Below, one piece after another: positions 10,128-21,891 of a DNA stretch of 64,000 nt (the first letter of the stretch is position 1; the number at the start of each line of letters is the position of its first letter). A program made the translations under genes and the position numbers. The DNA lies in contig BSBM01000865.1 of assembly GCA_027924585.1 (NCBI GenBank), forward strand, positions 5,817,001 to 5,881,000, given 5' to 3'. The stretch comes from Larix kaempferi (taxonomy: Eukaryota > Streptophyta > Pinopsida > Pinales > Pinaceae). Below the pieces are notes generated by a model. That model ran no database searches. It saw only the letters and a program-made list of their open reading frames with translations, and was not told the DNA's origin.

Positions 10128-11527
10128 AAGTTCACTGGGGCTAGTGGTTTCGTGGACAAGTGCAGCTTCTGGGTGACCCTTGAGTTTGTAAAGACCTCCT
10201 TCTTCTTCACCAATGACAATTACATCCTCAATAGATTTTCCTTTGGGCCACATAAGTACTTGACCATCAATAAATGCAATTCTAAATCCTTTCTTATCTA
10301 GTGCTGAGATAGAAAGTAGGTTCTTCTTCAACCCTGGAACATATAAAATTTCTTTCATCTTCAAGGGTGTTCCAGAATCAAGCTTGTATCTTGCTTCACC
10401 AATTCCCTTGATGGGATATTGATAATCATCTCCTAGAGATACCTTTTGTGGAGAAGACTTTTCTTCAAGTATTGAGAGAGTTTTCTTTTGACCTATCATG
10501 TTCTTTGAAGCCCCACTATCAATGAGCCATGTATCTTCTCCAGGAGACACAGATCCAGAGAGTGCAAAAAATAGAACATACTCTTCTGCATCTTCTTCTT
10601 CATTCCTTCTAGATCTTTTCCTAGGGAGAGGCCTTTCTTCTTCTTCTTCATATTTGGATATTTTCCTATGAGACCTTACTTCCTCTTCTTCTTCTTATCA
10701 CTATCATCTTCTGCAAGATGTGCTTGATGTCTTTTATAGTGAATATTTTTCTTCTTGATTGAAGGACAAAATATAGCAATGTGTCCTATCTTATGACAGT
10801 TCAAACATTGGAAGGAAGAGAACTTTCCTTTTCCTTTCTTCTGAAATCTTTGTGGAGACTGAGACTCCTTGTGCTTGTCCTTCTTGAAGTAAGATTGATT
10901 CTTTCTTCTCTTAGTGTGTGTAGCCAAGGCTTGATCATCCTCCTTGAGAAGGGCTTCTCTGTTGTCTACCCTAGCTTCTTCTTGAACACAATCCTCCCAT
11001 ACTACATCAAACTTAATACTCTCTTTTCTGGCACACATAGTTTGTATAAATGACTCCCAAGGTTTAGTGAGACCATTTAGAGCAGTCATCACAAGTTCAT
11101 CTTCATCAAGAGTATCACCAATGGCCTCTAGTTGTTCCTTGATTTGGGAGAGCCTTGAGAAGTAGTCTTGAATGGATTCTCCTTTGTTCATCTTGGTACT
11201 CTTCAACTGAGTTCTTAGGTTCATCTTCCTATTGATGTTCTTTCCCTCATACATCCTTCTTAGGGCATCATACGTTTCCTTTGGGGTCTTCTTGGAAGCC
11301 ACTTGGGGAATCAAGTGGTCTTTAATAGAATCAGTTATGATTCTCTTTTCCCTAATCAAATCCTTCCTATGCTTCTCTTTGGCTTCATCTCCTTCAGGTT
11401 CTGCAACTGCATCCTAGATATAATGAGCAAGATCATTCTCTTCAAGAATGAGACCAATTCTGTATTTCCATGCCTAGAAATTTTCTATACCTTCAAGCTT
11501 GTCTTCAAGCTTAGTACTTGGAGCCAT
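10128..11527 (-). pseudogene. Copia A gag and protease
   Basis: The particle protein and aspartic protease of A, starting at the ATG ending at 11527. The gag core is followed by a zinc knuckle of the CX2CX4HX4C form (CLNCHKIGH...), a Glu/Lys-rich stretch, then a protease with WLIDSGASKNM (about 10500-10530). It breaks off at SPSELG where B inserted. Stops replace an arginine (about 11475) and an alanine-side codon (about 11415) near the start, and the frame is lost between the zinc knuckle and the protease (about 10551-10676). Element C supplies the reference for each of these. Confidence 0.88.
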
Positions 11528-11837
11528 CTTCTCTTGGGGGAGTCCAAGAGATTGGAGTTAAGAGTAACACTTACCAAGAGATGTGCTTCCTTTTTGCTTT
11601 CCAGATCTGCAACAAAATTTATGGTTTATCGCACTTTTGGTAAAATTAGGGTTTGACTTTCCCGAAGTTCTATCCAACCAAAAATATCGATCTAGGGCTC
11701 AAAAGATTGATTTTGAGAAGGGATATTCAGCCATGCAACCAAAAATGAAAAATACTAACCTTTTGCAGAAACCCTAATTTTTGGGAGAGAGAGAGAAAGA
11801 AAGATTTCACCTTGTGAAAGATGTTCTATTCAGGCTA
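11528..11837 (-). other. 5' leader of element A
   Basis: Untranslated leader between the primer-binding site and gag ATG, about 310 bp. It contains one copy of the leader module that is duplicated in B. Confidence 0.7.
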
Positions 11838-11849
11838 GCTCTGATACCA
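11838..11849 (-). other. Element A primer-binding site
   Basis: TGGTATCAGAGC on the minus strand, adjacent to the LTR; initiator tRNA-Met type. Confidence 0.95.
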
Positions 11850-12351
11850 TGTTAAGTTTAAAACCATTAGACTAGCAAGATCACTGAAAGAAACATAATC
11901 ACAAGATAGACACAGATTTTACCCTGGGAAACCCTCATGGGGTAGAAAACCCAGCAAAGCTTTCCTCAATAAGATGATCAACCAAAATACAAGATGTTCT
12001 CCAAGACTTGTCCTTCTTCTCTACCTCCTATGCAAACCTCCCAGACACAAGTGCGCTACTTTCTGACTTGAGCAAGTGTGTCAAATGAGGAGCTCTCCTC
12101 CTCTACTTATACTGATTCCCGACTGACCAAAATCCCTAATGGGGCCGACCTCTCCTGGTGAAGTCTAATAACCCCTAAAATATAAAATTAGGGTCGACCC
12201 CCACATGGTGGGTCTAATAACCCTAGTTACCACAAAACCATAAGAGGAATAAACATCTTCGGATACATAATAGAATCACCTCGGAGGGATGAAACATCTC
12301 CAGAATAATAATGTACAAATATAATATTCTTAGAAGTTACAATATTCAACA
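11850..12351 (-). repeat. Element A 5' LTR
   Basis: 502 bp, TG to CA. It shares blocks with the LTRs of B and C (for example GGGAAACCCTCATGGGGTAG and GCAAAGCTTTCCTCAAT). A TATA box lies at 12103-12111. The next five bases, ATTTG, are the expected target duplication but cannot be paired inside the window. Confidence 0.9.
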
Positions 12352-12369
12352 ATTTGCACCGCCGGATTC

Positions 12370-13016
12370 ATATTTCCGTGCCCCTGATGATGCTTGAGAT
12401 CATTTCTCGCTCTCACAAAAAAAAAACTTTCGAGCATTCGTTCCATGCCCCACGACACCTCGATTTGCAGGCCACATCGGCTGTTGTCAGTTTATTGGCG
12501 ATTTTTACACCATCGGATTCAGTTTTCCAAACTTGTGATGATGCTTGAGATTCTCGCTCTCACCACCATATTTTTTTGGGCATTTTTTCACCCACCCTTC
12601 GTCGCCTCGATTTGCGTGCCACATCGGCCGTGGTCCATTTTTGACAAGTCTTACATCGCCGGATTCAGTTTTTCGTGCTCATGATAATGCTTGAGATCAT
12701 TTCTCGCTCTCACTTCCACATTTTTTGGGCATTTTTTACATACCCCTTCGTCACCTTGGTTTGCGTGCCACATCGACCCTCATCCATTTTTTACGAGTCT
12801 TATATCACCGGATTCTGTTTTTCGCACTTGTGATGATGCTTGAGACCATTTCTCACTCTCACCCCCATCATTTTTGGGCATTTTTTCAAAATGCCACTCG
12901 TCGCCTCGATTTGCGTGCCACATTGGTCATTGCCCATTTTTTACGATCTTTATGTCACCGAATTCTATTTTCCACACTCATGACGATGCTTGAGACCATT
13001 TCTCGCTCTCATAAAT
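12370..13016 (+). repeat. About 150-bp tandem array (element H)
   Basis: Five copies of a unit containing ATGCTTGAGAYCATTTCTCG recur every 145-152 bp, starting near 12389, 12540, 12685, 12835 and 12988. Each unit also has GCCTCGATTTGCGTGCCACAT. I read it as the 3' untranslated zone of a Tat-like gypsy element whose LTR starts at 14831; the array could instead be independent satellite. Confidence 0.75.
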
Positions 13017-14830
13017 ACCTTTTTGTTTGGTATAGTTTTATCCCTTTTTCGAGCCGAACAATTTCTTTTACGAAAAATGCACTTAGGGAGTTTCTGTTAA
13101 GCTCTTTTCTGACTCTTAAAACAATGAAAAGATCGCTGAGCAACCTTGCTTCCTTTCATGCTCGCTAAATGTATCTGAAAGGGCATCTACCTAGTATAAT
13201 TTTACCCCTTTTCCGGACCTTGTAGACTAATTACGAAAAAGGAATACTCTAGTCACATCGGCTAGAAGAGTTCTCCATTTGCATTATTTTATGCTTTTTC
13301 GGGCCTTGGAGACTAACTTACGAAAAAGACAACCAATGGAGTCCACTTACCGCTTTCAGACTCTCTAAACATGAAATCAACCACGAGCAATCACCATCTT
13401 GGGCTCGTATAAATCAACAGGACGGTACTCCACCAACACTGGAGAGTCTTCTTATCGTTTTCAGACTCCTTAAAAATGAAAGCACTCATGAGCACGAACA
13501 GTCCTAGGCTCACAAAATCCACAGGATAGTACCATTTCAGAGCAAACTTTTATCCCTTATTGGAGCTCATTAAAACTACGAAGAAGGACCCAATGGTGCT
13601 CCTGGGTGCCACAACAGATCATGTCTACTCATATGACAACTACCCCATTTTTGTCGCCTTTGTTCAGAGTATTCTGCAGTATGTCACCCTGAGAGTCCCT
13701 CTACAGCATCCGACAGCTTATACCCCCAGACTCACTCCAATCTACAATACATACCCTTCATTCCTTAAAGCCATCATCCCCGCACCTACAAGTCAGTTTC
13801 CCATGCTGCCAGGTCAAGCATGTCATCATGCTCTGAACAAAAGAAGTTTGAGTCCACCCACTCTATGACCCCAGTTATTTACCTTCCCCACAGTATGTCA
13901 GTCCTACCATCAGTACTATCCCACTTCGGTTGTACACCTCGCACTCCTATCAAGGAAACATCATTTCCTTGATAGTTGCTGGTCTCCCTCTGTCAACGCC
14001 AACCAAATTTATTTTAGAGGATAGACCTAGAGGTCCCTGTTCCTTGGACTCATCCCCATTTATGACGAGTGCCTACGAATCATTTCGAGAAGAGTCATTA
14101 GTGCCTCTCCAAATGGTTGTTTCTCACATGATCGACTTCAGCACCTTGATCGCATCGTTGAGACTCGCACAGGGTATTGGTCCTTTCAGTTATTTGTTGA
14201 AGACCCTAGATACCACCCGACTCTTCCACATTTGAGAGTGTACTTATGGAAACAACCAGTTACATTTTCCTATAGATATCTGGGTTACGCATGGCAAAAA
14301 TATTCAGATGTACCCCAGTTTTATACTCCCTCGAGTATACAGTTACATATACTCCTCAGAGTTAACTCATAGTTGTTGAGTCCCTACAGATGTTGGGCAC
14401 CTTCAATTTCAGCAGTTCATCAACCCTTCTGAAACCTTATTCGGAACGGTTGTTACTTTTCCAGTGTATCAGTTATTGAGATCAGTCATGTTATGATCAT
14501 GAGTACATCCCAAAATAGTGTCCCCTTTGGACCATTATGATGTACCAACAGATTTTTTATGTATTATTCAGGTCCCCCTTCTTGGGACTAATTGTTATGT
14601 ATATGTCTTGATACGAGCATGGGTATGCCCGCCTCGTCCATTATTAGAGATTATTCCTCATCCATATTGAGTCCATGTAATATTTTTTGTTCTTGCAGAC
14701 TCCAAGGGACCATTGCTCCAGTCTCCAACTGGTTTCTTCTTTCCTCCAAACCCTAGGAAAAAAGACAAAAGAACTATGATGTCTATCGGCCATACGATGA
14801 GCTCCGGCCCTCACAAATCAGGGGGCAATC
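13017..14830 (+). other. Non-coding 3' region of element H
   Basis: No protein motif. The first part (13017-13560) has loose repeats of a CGGRCCTTGNAGACTAA...ACGAAAAAG pattern; the rest shows nothing recognisable. The open frames here are short and unlike known proteins. The region ends in a GGGGGCAATC tract at 14821-14830 that looks like a Tat-type polypurine tract. Confidence 0.35.
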
Positions 14831-15518
14831 TGTTAACACCCAAAAAGTGCTCACTAGCTCATTCACCTATTCACATGACCCATTTGTCCACTTTTTCCAC
14901 CATTTGAGCCTCTACAACCATGAAAAGGTCACCAAAAAGACCACAATACCCCTTTTTCCCCCTCAAAATATATATTTTTCCTCAAAAAACCCTCAAAAAG
15001 GGTCCAGAATTCCAAAAAAAAATTAAAAGTGAATAAAATATTAAAAACATTCAAAAAAAAGGAAAAAATGGGGGAAAAGAGACCTAAACCATGTTGGTCA
15101 ATACCATTGGTTTCCTCAAAACCACAATGGTATTCCCCATCACCAAAAACTATAAAAAGGTGATAGGGGCTCCTCACTTTCAATCCATCCATCATCCTAT
15201 CCTCATGCTGTCAAAATCTCTCTTGAGTTCTTTGACCATTTTAGCAATCTTGGAGACGAGACCATTGGAGCTTGGAGCATCTCAACCTTGGAGCTGCTCA
15301 ACACCAAACATCCTCACCATTTGAGGTATTATAATACAAAAGTCATTTTTTATTTCGTTTCTTATTCTTTTGGTTAATTTTTTTCAAGTTTATTGTTATA
15401 TGCACATGTTAATCTTAGATTAGTTTATAGTTGTATTTTCTTTCAATTTGAAGACTACTATTACATGTTAATAGGTGCACCATTGCACATGCTTGGTTGA
15501 AAAACCAAGCATCAGCCG
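14831..15518 (+). repeat. Truncated LTR of a Tat-like gypsy element H
   Basis: Starts TGTTAACACCC right after a purine-rich GGGGGCAATC tract, as in Tat-type elements. It contains a TATA box (TATAAAAAGG, 15151-15160) followed by a plausible transcribed part. It has no second copy in the window and stops where the F LTR fragment begins, so the 3' boundary is inferred. Confidence 0.4.
15489..15512. repeat. Perfect 10-bp hairpin with GAAA loop at the H/F junction
   Basis: The arms ATGCTTGGTT and AACCAAGCAT are perfectly complementary around a GAAA loop. The recognisable F LTR sequence starts 7 bp downstream. Confidence 0.8.
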
Positions 15519-15642
15519 TGGAGTGTTTCCCTTACAGGGTTTAAACCACGTCAAAACATCGGTGTATCGATCTGTGACCTGTTTGTGTGAAGTGGTTGCT
15601 CTAGGTGTTCGGTCTTTTGGGAGTACCCTGTGTACCCGAACA
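15519..15642 (+). repeat. Element F 5' LTR, last 124 bp only
   Basis: Matches 21280-21404 of the 3' LTR from TGGAGTGTTTCCCTTAC to GTACCCGAACA, with about six differences. Upstream sequence does not match the remaining 330 bp of the 3' LTR. Confidence 0.9.
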
Positions 15643-15654
15643 TAGTATCAGAGC
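15643..15654 (+). other. Element F primer-binding site
   Basis: TAGTATCAGAGC, one mismatch from the initiator tRNA-Met complement, immediately after the LTR end. Confidence 0.85.
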
Positions 15655-16784
15655 TTTTATGAAGAGCCGCTTCTGGTTATGATCTAGATCTTGAACTGTT
15701 GTTGCCAAAACTCGAAAGGGTTTTTGGTTCTGGTATTTCTGTACATTTATGGGCTGTGGGAGGTGTTCCATTGCGTCCGGAGCACTGTTTCCATTGGGAA
15801 ATAGTTTTCGTTTGATCGAACACGGTTCTAGGTTGCTTCAGAAACGCTTATTTCATCAGATATGAAGGTATAATGTTACAATGACGCATTTTTTTTATTT
15901 TCTGTTTTAAAAGAAAAAAAACTCATATTTTATCATTTTTTACTTTTAGATTTTTTTTGTTTCGGATTGTTGCTTTCCCTGTCTACGTATGCTCTTTTCC
16001 GTGCACCTTGAGCGATCTTGGCAAATCAGAAACAGAAAGGGGAAGGGTTTTTTTCGGCTGCATATGCTCTTTGCTGTGTACCTTTGCACGTTCTCGACAA
16101 ATCAGAAACATAGAGTAAACGTAGAATTTTTGGGAAAGCTAATGAGATCTAACTCCACAAGTGTGGAAAAGTTTTTTTTGTTTTGTATTGTGGTGTGATT
16201 TGCAGAAAAAAAGGCAAGCACGGAAACTGAGCAAGAAGAGTAAAACAAAAGCCCCGTTCCTCATTCCCATATTTACTTACATTTTAATCTAGCTCACTTG
16301 GTTCAAAGTTGCTTTATTCCTTAATAGGTCTTGAGTTCAAGTCTTAGGAAGTTACTTTTAAAAGAAAAAGGGCATGCAATTTGTATTTTCAAGTTAATTT
16401 ATTGTAAAAGTGCATCTCACTTAGATAATAAAAAATACAAATACAAAGTGAGTCACTTAAAGTTCATTTTTATTGCTGCACTGTTTAAGGTATCATTGTA
16501 AAAGTGAAATCACTTATTTTATAAAAGTGATTCACTTAAAACAACTTTCTTGTAAAGTGATTGTCAAAAGTTCATCTTGGGAAGAGGGGGGTCCTTTTTT
16601 TTAGCTTGTCATTCTCTATGTCCCACATCACTATTGGGGACATCTTCAGCATTTTTCTTTGTTCAAGCATAACTTCATCATCCGAAGTCAGTTTTCAGTG
16701 CCGTTTTTTTTAAACTGCCTATTTTTTTGAGCTCTTCGCATCCAAACTATTGGTTTCTGCTTTTACAGCCATTAATTTACAAAT
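15655..16784 (+). other. Leader of element F
   Basis: About 1.1 kb between primer-binding site and gag ATG, without coding signal. A stretch at 16385-16570 repeats an AAGTGAxTCACTTA-like word several times. Unusually long for a Copia leader. Confidence 0.6.
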
Positions 16785-19700
16785 ATGGCCACCCCTTGTG
16801 ATATTCTATTTAACAGTTCCAACTATTTCTCATGGAAATCTCGTATGGAGGGTGTTCTACAAAGTAAGGGACTTTTCAGAATTACCTCAGGAAAAGAAAC
16901 AGAACCCACTGATGATGATAAGAAAATAAAATGGGTAAATAGATGTGACGACGTTCATGGATTGATTGGGATGTCAATCTCTACTGATTTGAGATTCCAC
17001 ATATCTGGAATTGATGAACCTGATGCTGCTTGGGACAAGTTGGAATCTGTGTTTGGTAAACACAATGAAATTCGAGGTCACCAACTCGAAAATGAGTTGA
17101 TTTCTTTAAATCCAAGTGATTTTTCATGCATTCAAGATTATTTATCTAAGTACAAAACTCTTAAACTCTTATGTGCAGAATGTAAGATTAAGAAGGAAGA
17201 CAAACAATGCATTTATCATATTCTTTCCAAACTTGAACCTACATATTCTGTTTTTGTATCTACATTTTACTCCATGAAAGAATCCTTGAATGCAACTAGC
17301 TATCAAGAGCCTAGTCTTGAATCATTTTGTGATTCCTTGATTAAAGAGCAAGATAAACTCATCCATCTTGGAATAATCAACAATGCAGATACATCTGGGA
17401 AAGCCTTATTGTCCCAACAGAAAGAAAAGTCCAAGCCTCCCAAGAAACAAAATTTTTGCAATAATAAGTCAAACAAAGGTCCCAAATCCTCTCAGTCAAC
17501 TCCTTCTTTAAAAAATGACAAAGTATCCAAGCCAAAAGTCAAGAAGACCGAGTGCCATTGCAACTATTGCGGGAAAGATAATCATGATGAATCTAAGTGT
17601 TTCAAGAAGATGGAAGCCTTGGAAGCAGCAATGAAGAAGCACCACATCAGCCTAGATTCGCCTTCAGAATCTACCTCTCATGGACATGCACTTTGTGCTT
17701 CTGGTTATTCTTATAATGCATCTGCTTCTTCTACTTCAAATGAATGGCTCATTGATTCTGGAGCATCTTATCATATGGCTAAGGATCAAGCCATATTTTC
17801 TACTATGCATGAATGTAACACCAAACAAATATTTGTTAGTGATGATAGATCTCTAAGTGTTGTAGGAGCTGGAACAGTTCCAGTAGATAATGGTCATTTT
17901 AGTGATATGCTATGTGTTCCAAGAATTTCCTGCAATTTGTTATCAGTCTATCAAATCACTCATTCTGGTGAAGGTAAAACTGTGATGTTTACCCCTCACC
18001 AAGTTGTAATAAAGGATTTTAAAGATCCTCAACAGGTCCTAGTTACCGGAATTGTTGATGATGTTACCAGGTTGTACAAGTTTAAAAACTTTGGGTCATC
18101 ACCTTTTCCTTCAGTTTTTGTTGCTCATAGTGATAACTTGAGCAAACTTTGGCATGAGCGATTTGGTCACTTAAATTATCGCTCATTGCAACAACTATGT
18201 AAAGACAATATGGTGATAGGTCTTCCAATGGTATCTTGCAGGGATGGTGTTTGTTCTGGTTGTGTACTCAGAAAACATCATCGGGCCAGTTTTTACAAAC
18301 ATGCCTCTTGGCATGCCTCGGTTCCCTTGGAGCTTGTGCATAGTGACTTGTGTGGTTGTCTTCCATCTGCTTCCTTTTTTGGTTTCAAGTATTTCTTAAC
18401 TTTCATTGATGATTACACCAGACGCACTTGGGTTTATTTCCTAAAAATTAAGAGCGAAGTATTTAACATGTTCTTGGCCTACAAGGCCCTTGTTGAAAAA
18501 CAATCTGGTCATCAAATTATTAAGTTAAGATCTGACAATGGAGGAGAATATGTTAACAAAACGTTCACTACTTTCTGCACTGAACAAGGAATCCAACAAC
18601 AACACACTGTTCCATATACACCAAAACAAAATGTTGTAGCTAAACGGAAGAACCACACTTTAAAATAAATGGCTAATTGTATGATCAATTCTAAGGGACT
18701 AAGTCTTCAATTTTGGGCTGAAGCCATTAATTGTGCAAATTACATAGTTAATCGCACCCCCACTAAAGCATTACAAGGTATCACACCAAAAGAAGCATGG
18801 AGTAAAACTAAACCTGATGTAAGTCACTTCCGTTTGTTTGGTAGTGAAGCATGGGCTCACATTCCGGATGAAAAACGGAAAGCATTGCAGCCCAAAAGTG
18901 AAAAGTGCATATTTGTTGGATATTTTGAACATGTAAAAGGTTATAGACTTCTTCAACCACATTCTCATGATGTAATCATTAGAAGAGATGTTAAATTTGA
19001 CGAAAATCTCTTGGCTTGCGAGCCTAACTCGACGATTGTGCCATCTTTGGCCTGCGAGCCTGATTTGGTGATTGTGCCTTCTTCTTCTTCTTCCAACTTC
19101 CTTAACAAGTTTCCAAATCCAGTTTCTGATGATGACAGTGAGGATGAAAATCCACCTCTGCCTACTTATGTTCCTCCAGTTGCACTAGCACAAGTGCTTC
19201 CTCGATGGGTCTGTTCAACATGTGAAGCAGCTGGTGATCTTGCCGGTGATCTTTGAGATCAACGTCGAACACGTTCTCAGTTTCAGCAAGCCTCTTCTCT
19301 TTTGGCTCAAGTTTCTGAGAATCAAGATCCAGAAACCTTTGCAGAAGCTTTAGGAAATCCAGATTGGGATGCAACTATGGATGAAGAATATCGTTCCTTA
19401 ATGGCGAACGATCCTTGGGATCTTGCACCTCTTCCAAAAGGAAGAAAACTTGTCAGATGTAAATGGGTCTACAGAACTAAGTCTGCATCAGATGGAAGTG
19501 TTGAAAGACTTAAGGCAAGGTTAGTTGCCAAAGGTTTTTCCCAAGTTGAAGGGATTGACTACAATGAAACCTTTGCTCCTATCGCAAAAATGAACTCCAT
19601 CCGCCTTGTTCTTTCCCTTACAGCCTTACATAACGGGGAAGTCCATCAAATGGATGTCAAGTCTGCATTCTCACATGGTGATTTACAGGAGGAAATTTAC

Positions 19701-20864
19701 ATGGAACAACCTCCTGGATATGTTCAGAACAACTCTAGCCTTGTCTTCCGCCTTAAGAAATCCTTATATGGCCTTAAGCAAGCTACTAGAGCTTGGTATG
19801 CCAAAATGGATAGCTTTCTCCTTGACACTGGTTTTTTTAGATTCCATTCTGACCCCAATGTCTATACCAAGAAAGTAGGAAACCATCTCCTCATACTTGT
19901 TCTATATGTTGATGACCTTATTCTTACTGGTAGTGACCCTAAGCTTATAACCCATGTGAAATCTAGTCTTAAGCAAAATTTTGAAATGTCAGACTTAGGA
20001 CATTTGCATTATTTTCTTAGTCTCCAAGTCCTGCAAACCAAACTAGGAATCTTTCTTTCTCAGTCTAAGTATGCTTGTGACCTTATTCGTTGCTTTCACA
20101 TGGAAGATTGTACACCAGCCCCTTCTCCCTTCCAGTCTGGAGTCAAACTTTCTGCCACTTGTCCTTCACTTGAAGTAGATGCCACCTTATATCGTCAGCT
20201 TGTTGGTAGTCTCTTATACTTGACTCATTCCCGTCCTGACCTTTCCTTTGCCATTGGACGTGTTGCCCGTTATATGCAAACACCTCATGAAAGTCACTGG
20301 AAAGAAGCTAAAAGAATACTTCAATATATTCGAGGTACAATTCAGTTTGGGATTCATTACAGTACAAGGGGGAAACCTTTGTTGGTTGGTTTCACTGATT
20401 CAGATTGGGCCGGCGATCTTGATGATCGAAAGTCTACTGCAGGTTATGTTTTCAGTCTGGGATCTGGACCTATCACTTGGGCTTGTAAGAAACAACAAGC
20501 TCTTTCTCTTTCTTCCGCAGAGGCAAAATATCGAGCCGTAGTTAATGCAAGTCAGGAAGGTTTATGGCTTCGACATATCCTTTCAGAGTTTGGATTCGAA
20601 CAACAGCAACCTACTCCACTTTGGTGTGACAATCAAAGTGCCATCAAGCTTGCCAAAGATCCAGTCCTACATCAATGTAGCAAACACATTGAGCTTCATA
20701 TGCACTTCATTAGAAATCTTGTTCATGATCGTGTTCTTGAAGTACTCTTTTGTCGTACAGATGATCAAGTTGCAGACATCTTCACCAAGTCTCTTACAGA
20801 AGCGAAGTTTTCTAAACTTCGATCTATGTTCGGAGTTCAGGAACTTGTCATTAAGGGGGGATAG
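16785..20864 (+). pseudogene. Copia F gag-pol polyprotein, two stops
   Basis: A single frame of about 1360 codons encodes gag, protease, integrase, reverse transcriptase and RNase H, starting at an ATG (MATPCDILFN). It shows a zinc knuckle CNYCGKDNHDESKC near residue 260, protease LIDSGASYHM near 320, the integrase zinc region (WHERFGHLNY...CSGC), core FIDDYTRRTW and RSDNGGEY, RT with YVDDLILTG near 1040, and RNase H with DSDWAGD and CDNQSAIKL. It is broken by TAA at 18666-18668 and TGA at 19254-19256. The integrase glutamate in the usual GVAERKN segment is a lysine (NVVAKRKN), so integrase would be dead even without the stops. The frame ends at the purine-rich GGGGGGATAG. Confidence 0.93.
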
Positions 20865-20937
20865 GCTCTAATGCCTCCTTCCTTCTCCTAATAGTGTCAC
20901 TTTTGTAAATCCTTCAATCCTATCCCAAGTTGTTCTT

Positions 20938-20946
20938 AAGGGGGGA
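20938..20946 (+). promoter_or_regulatory. Element F polypurine tract
   Basis: AAGGGGGGA immediately upstream of the 3' LTR. A near-identical TTAAGGGGGGATAG lies at the end of pol (20851-20864), so F too has two tracts, about 85 bp apart. Confidence 0.8.
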
Positions 20947-21404
20947 TGTTAGGATATTTAGACACTTAGGAGTTAGTTAAGATCAACTTGTGTAATATAT
21001 CTGTTAGGAAAAGTGTGTTTCATTAGTATGCATTAGTATGCATTTGTAAATACTTAATCCGACGGTCACGATATGTTCCCGACATAGAATGATATGACGA
21101 CTCAACTTCTCTTAGATCATACCTACCCTTGATCCATGTCTTAACACCCGATTAATCCATGATCTCTATTTAAAGAGCATGGAGGGTCATTGGAAAGTTG
21201 ATCGATTATGAGAAGCTCATTTGTAACTTTCTTTCTTTGCATAATAAATTGTCCCATAGAAGCTATTTGGCTGGGGCCATGGAGTGTTTCCCTTACGAGG
21301 GTTTAAACCACGTCAAAACATCGGTGTATCAATCTGTGATCTATTTGTGTGAAGTGGTTGCTCTAGGTGTTCCGTCTTTTGGGAGTACCCTGTGTACCCG
21401 AACA
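20947..21404 (+). repeat. Element F 3' LTR
   Basis: 458 bp beginning TGTTAGGATATTTAG and ending CCCGAACA. TATTTAAA at about 21169 is a likely TATA box. There is no matching target duplication because the 5' end is lost. Confidence 0.9.
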
Positions 21405-21405
21405 C

Positions 21406-21528
21406 AATTTCAAGCTCAACTATGTTGAAACCAAGGAACAAATTGTAGATATATTCACAAGTCCTCTTCCAAGGGATACCTTTGAGTATCTCAGAGAGAT
21501 ATTGGGAGTAATTCCCACTACCCATTAA
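21406..21528 (+). pseudogene. Copia G RNase H C-terminus
   Basis: The last 40 codons of another Copia polyprotein, reading VETKEQIVDIFTSPLPRDTF and YLREILGVIP to a TAA at 21526. This is the standard C-terminal block of plant Copia pol (usual form: EQIADIFTKPL). It begins abruptly at the edge of F, so the rest of G was removed or lies elsewhere. Confidence 0.85.
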
Positions 21529-21891
21529 TTTGCTCAAGCAATATCAAAACTGAAAACACTGCAACAACACAGAATACTCTGTAGTATAGAAGTTGGAACC
21601 AACGCAATCAAAGGAGGACCAACAGAAGGAAGAAAGAGAGGCATGAGTCCAAGGGGAGAAACTGAATATGCAAGAAAAATACTGCGCAAATACATAATGC
21701 CAAGTTTAATGCATAACTATTAAAAGACTATCAAATATAAGTAATACATAAGATAAATGAGTATCCCTTTGTCATTGATGTCAAAGGGGGGAAAATTGCA
21801 GATACTATGAAGAAATCGCAGAACAAAGGATCTCATATTCAGGGGGAGCTCAGTTTTACTTGGCATTGACATCAATTCCAAAGGGGGAGAT
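21529..21891 (+). other. Element G 3' untranslated zone and polypurine tract
   Basis: Non-coding, with three purine tracts (about 21784, 21839, 21879-21890). The last, CAAAGGGGGAGA, sits directly before TGTTGAAC and is the likely priming tract. Confidence 0.65.

Larger units (their letters stand above)
1..12351 (-). mobile_element. Ty1-copia element A, interrupted by element B
   Basis: Copia-order polyprotein on the minus strand: gag, protease, integrase, reverse transcriptase, RNase H. The 5' LTR lies at 11850-12351; the 3' LTR lies beyond the left edge. The element is split inside the pre-integrase region by B at 2995-10122. Removing B and one copy of the 5-bp duplication rejoins the reading at a conserved histidine-rich integrase start that is intact in its relative C. 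The element carries several in-frame stops and is a dead copy. Its sequence is closest to C, the two sharing gag, pol and LTR motifs throughout. Confidence 0.9.
15519..21404 (+). mobile_element. Ty1-copia element F, 5'-truncated
   Basis: Plus-strand Copia element with a truncated 5' LTR, primer-binding site, leader, one gag-pol frame, polypurine tract and complete 3' LTR. Its left flank (H LTR) and right flank (a different Copia tail, G) are unrelated. F therefore did not simply insert there: its left end was lost by recombination or deletion. It is the best-preserved coding copy in the window. Confidence 0.9.

Noticed and set aside
13560-14235. Two plus-strand open frames of about 100 codons
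   Set aside because: No motif, no homologous copy in the window, low-complexity context; likely random within the H 3' region.
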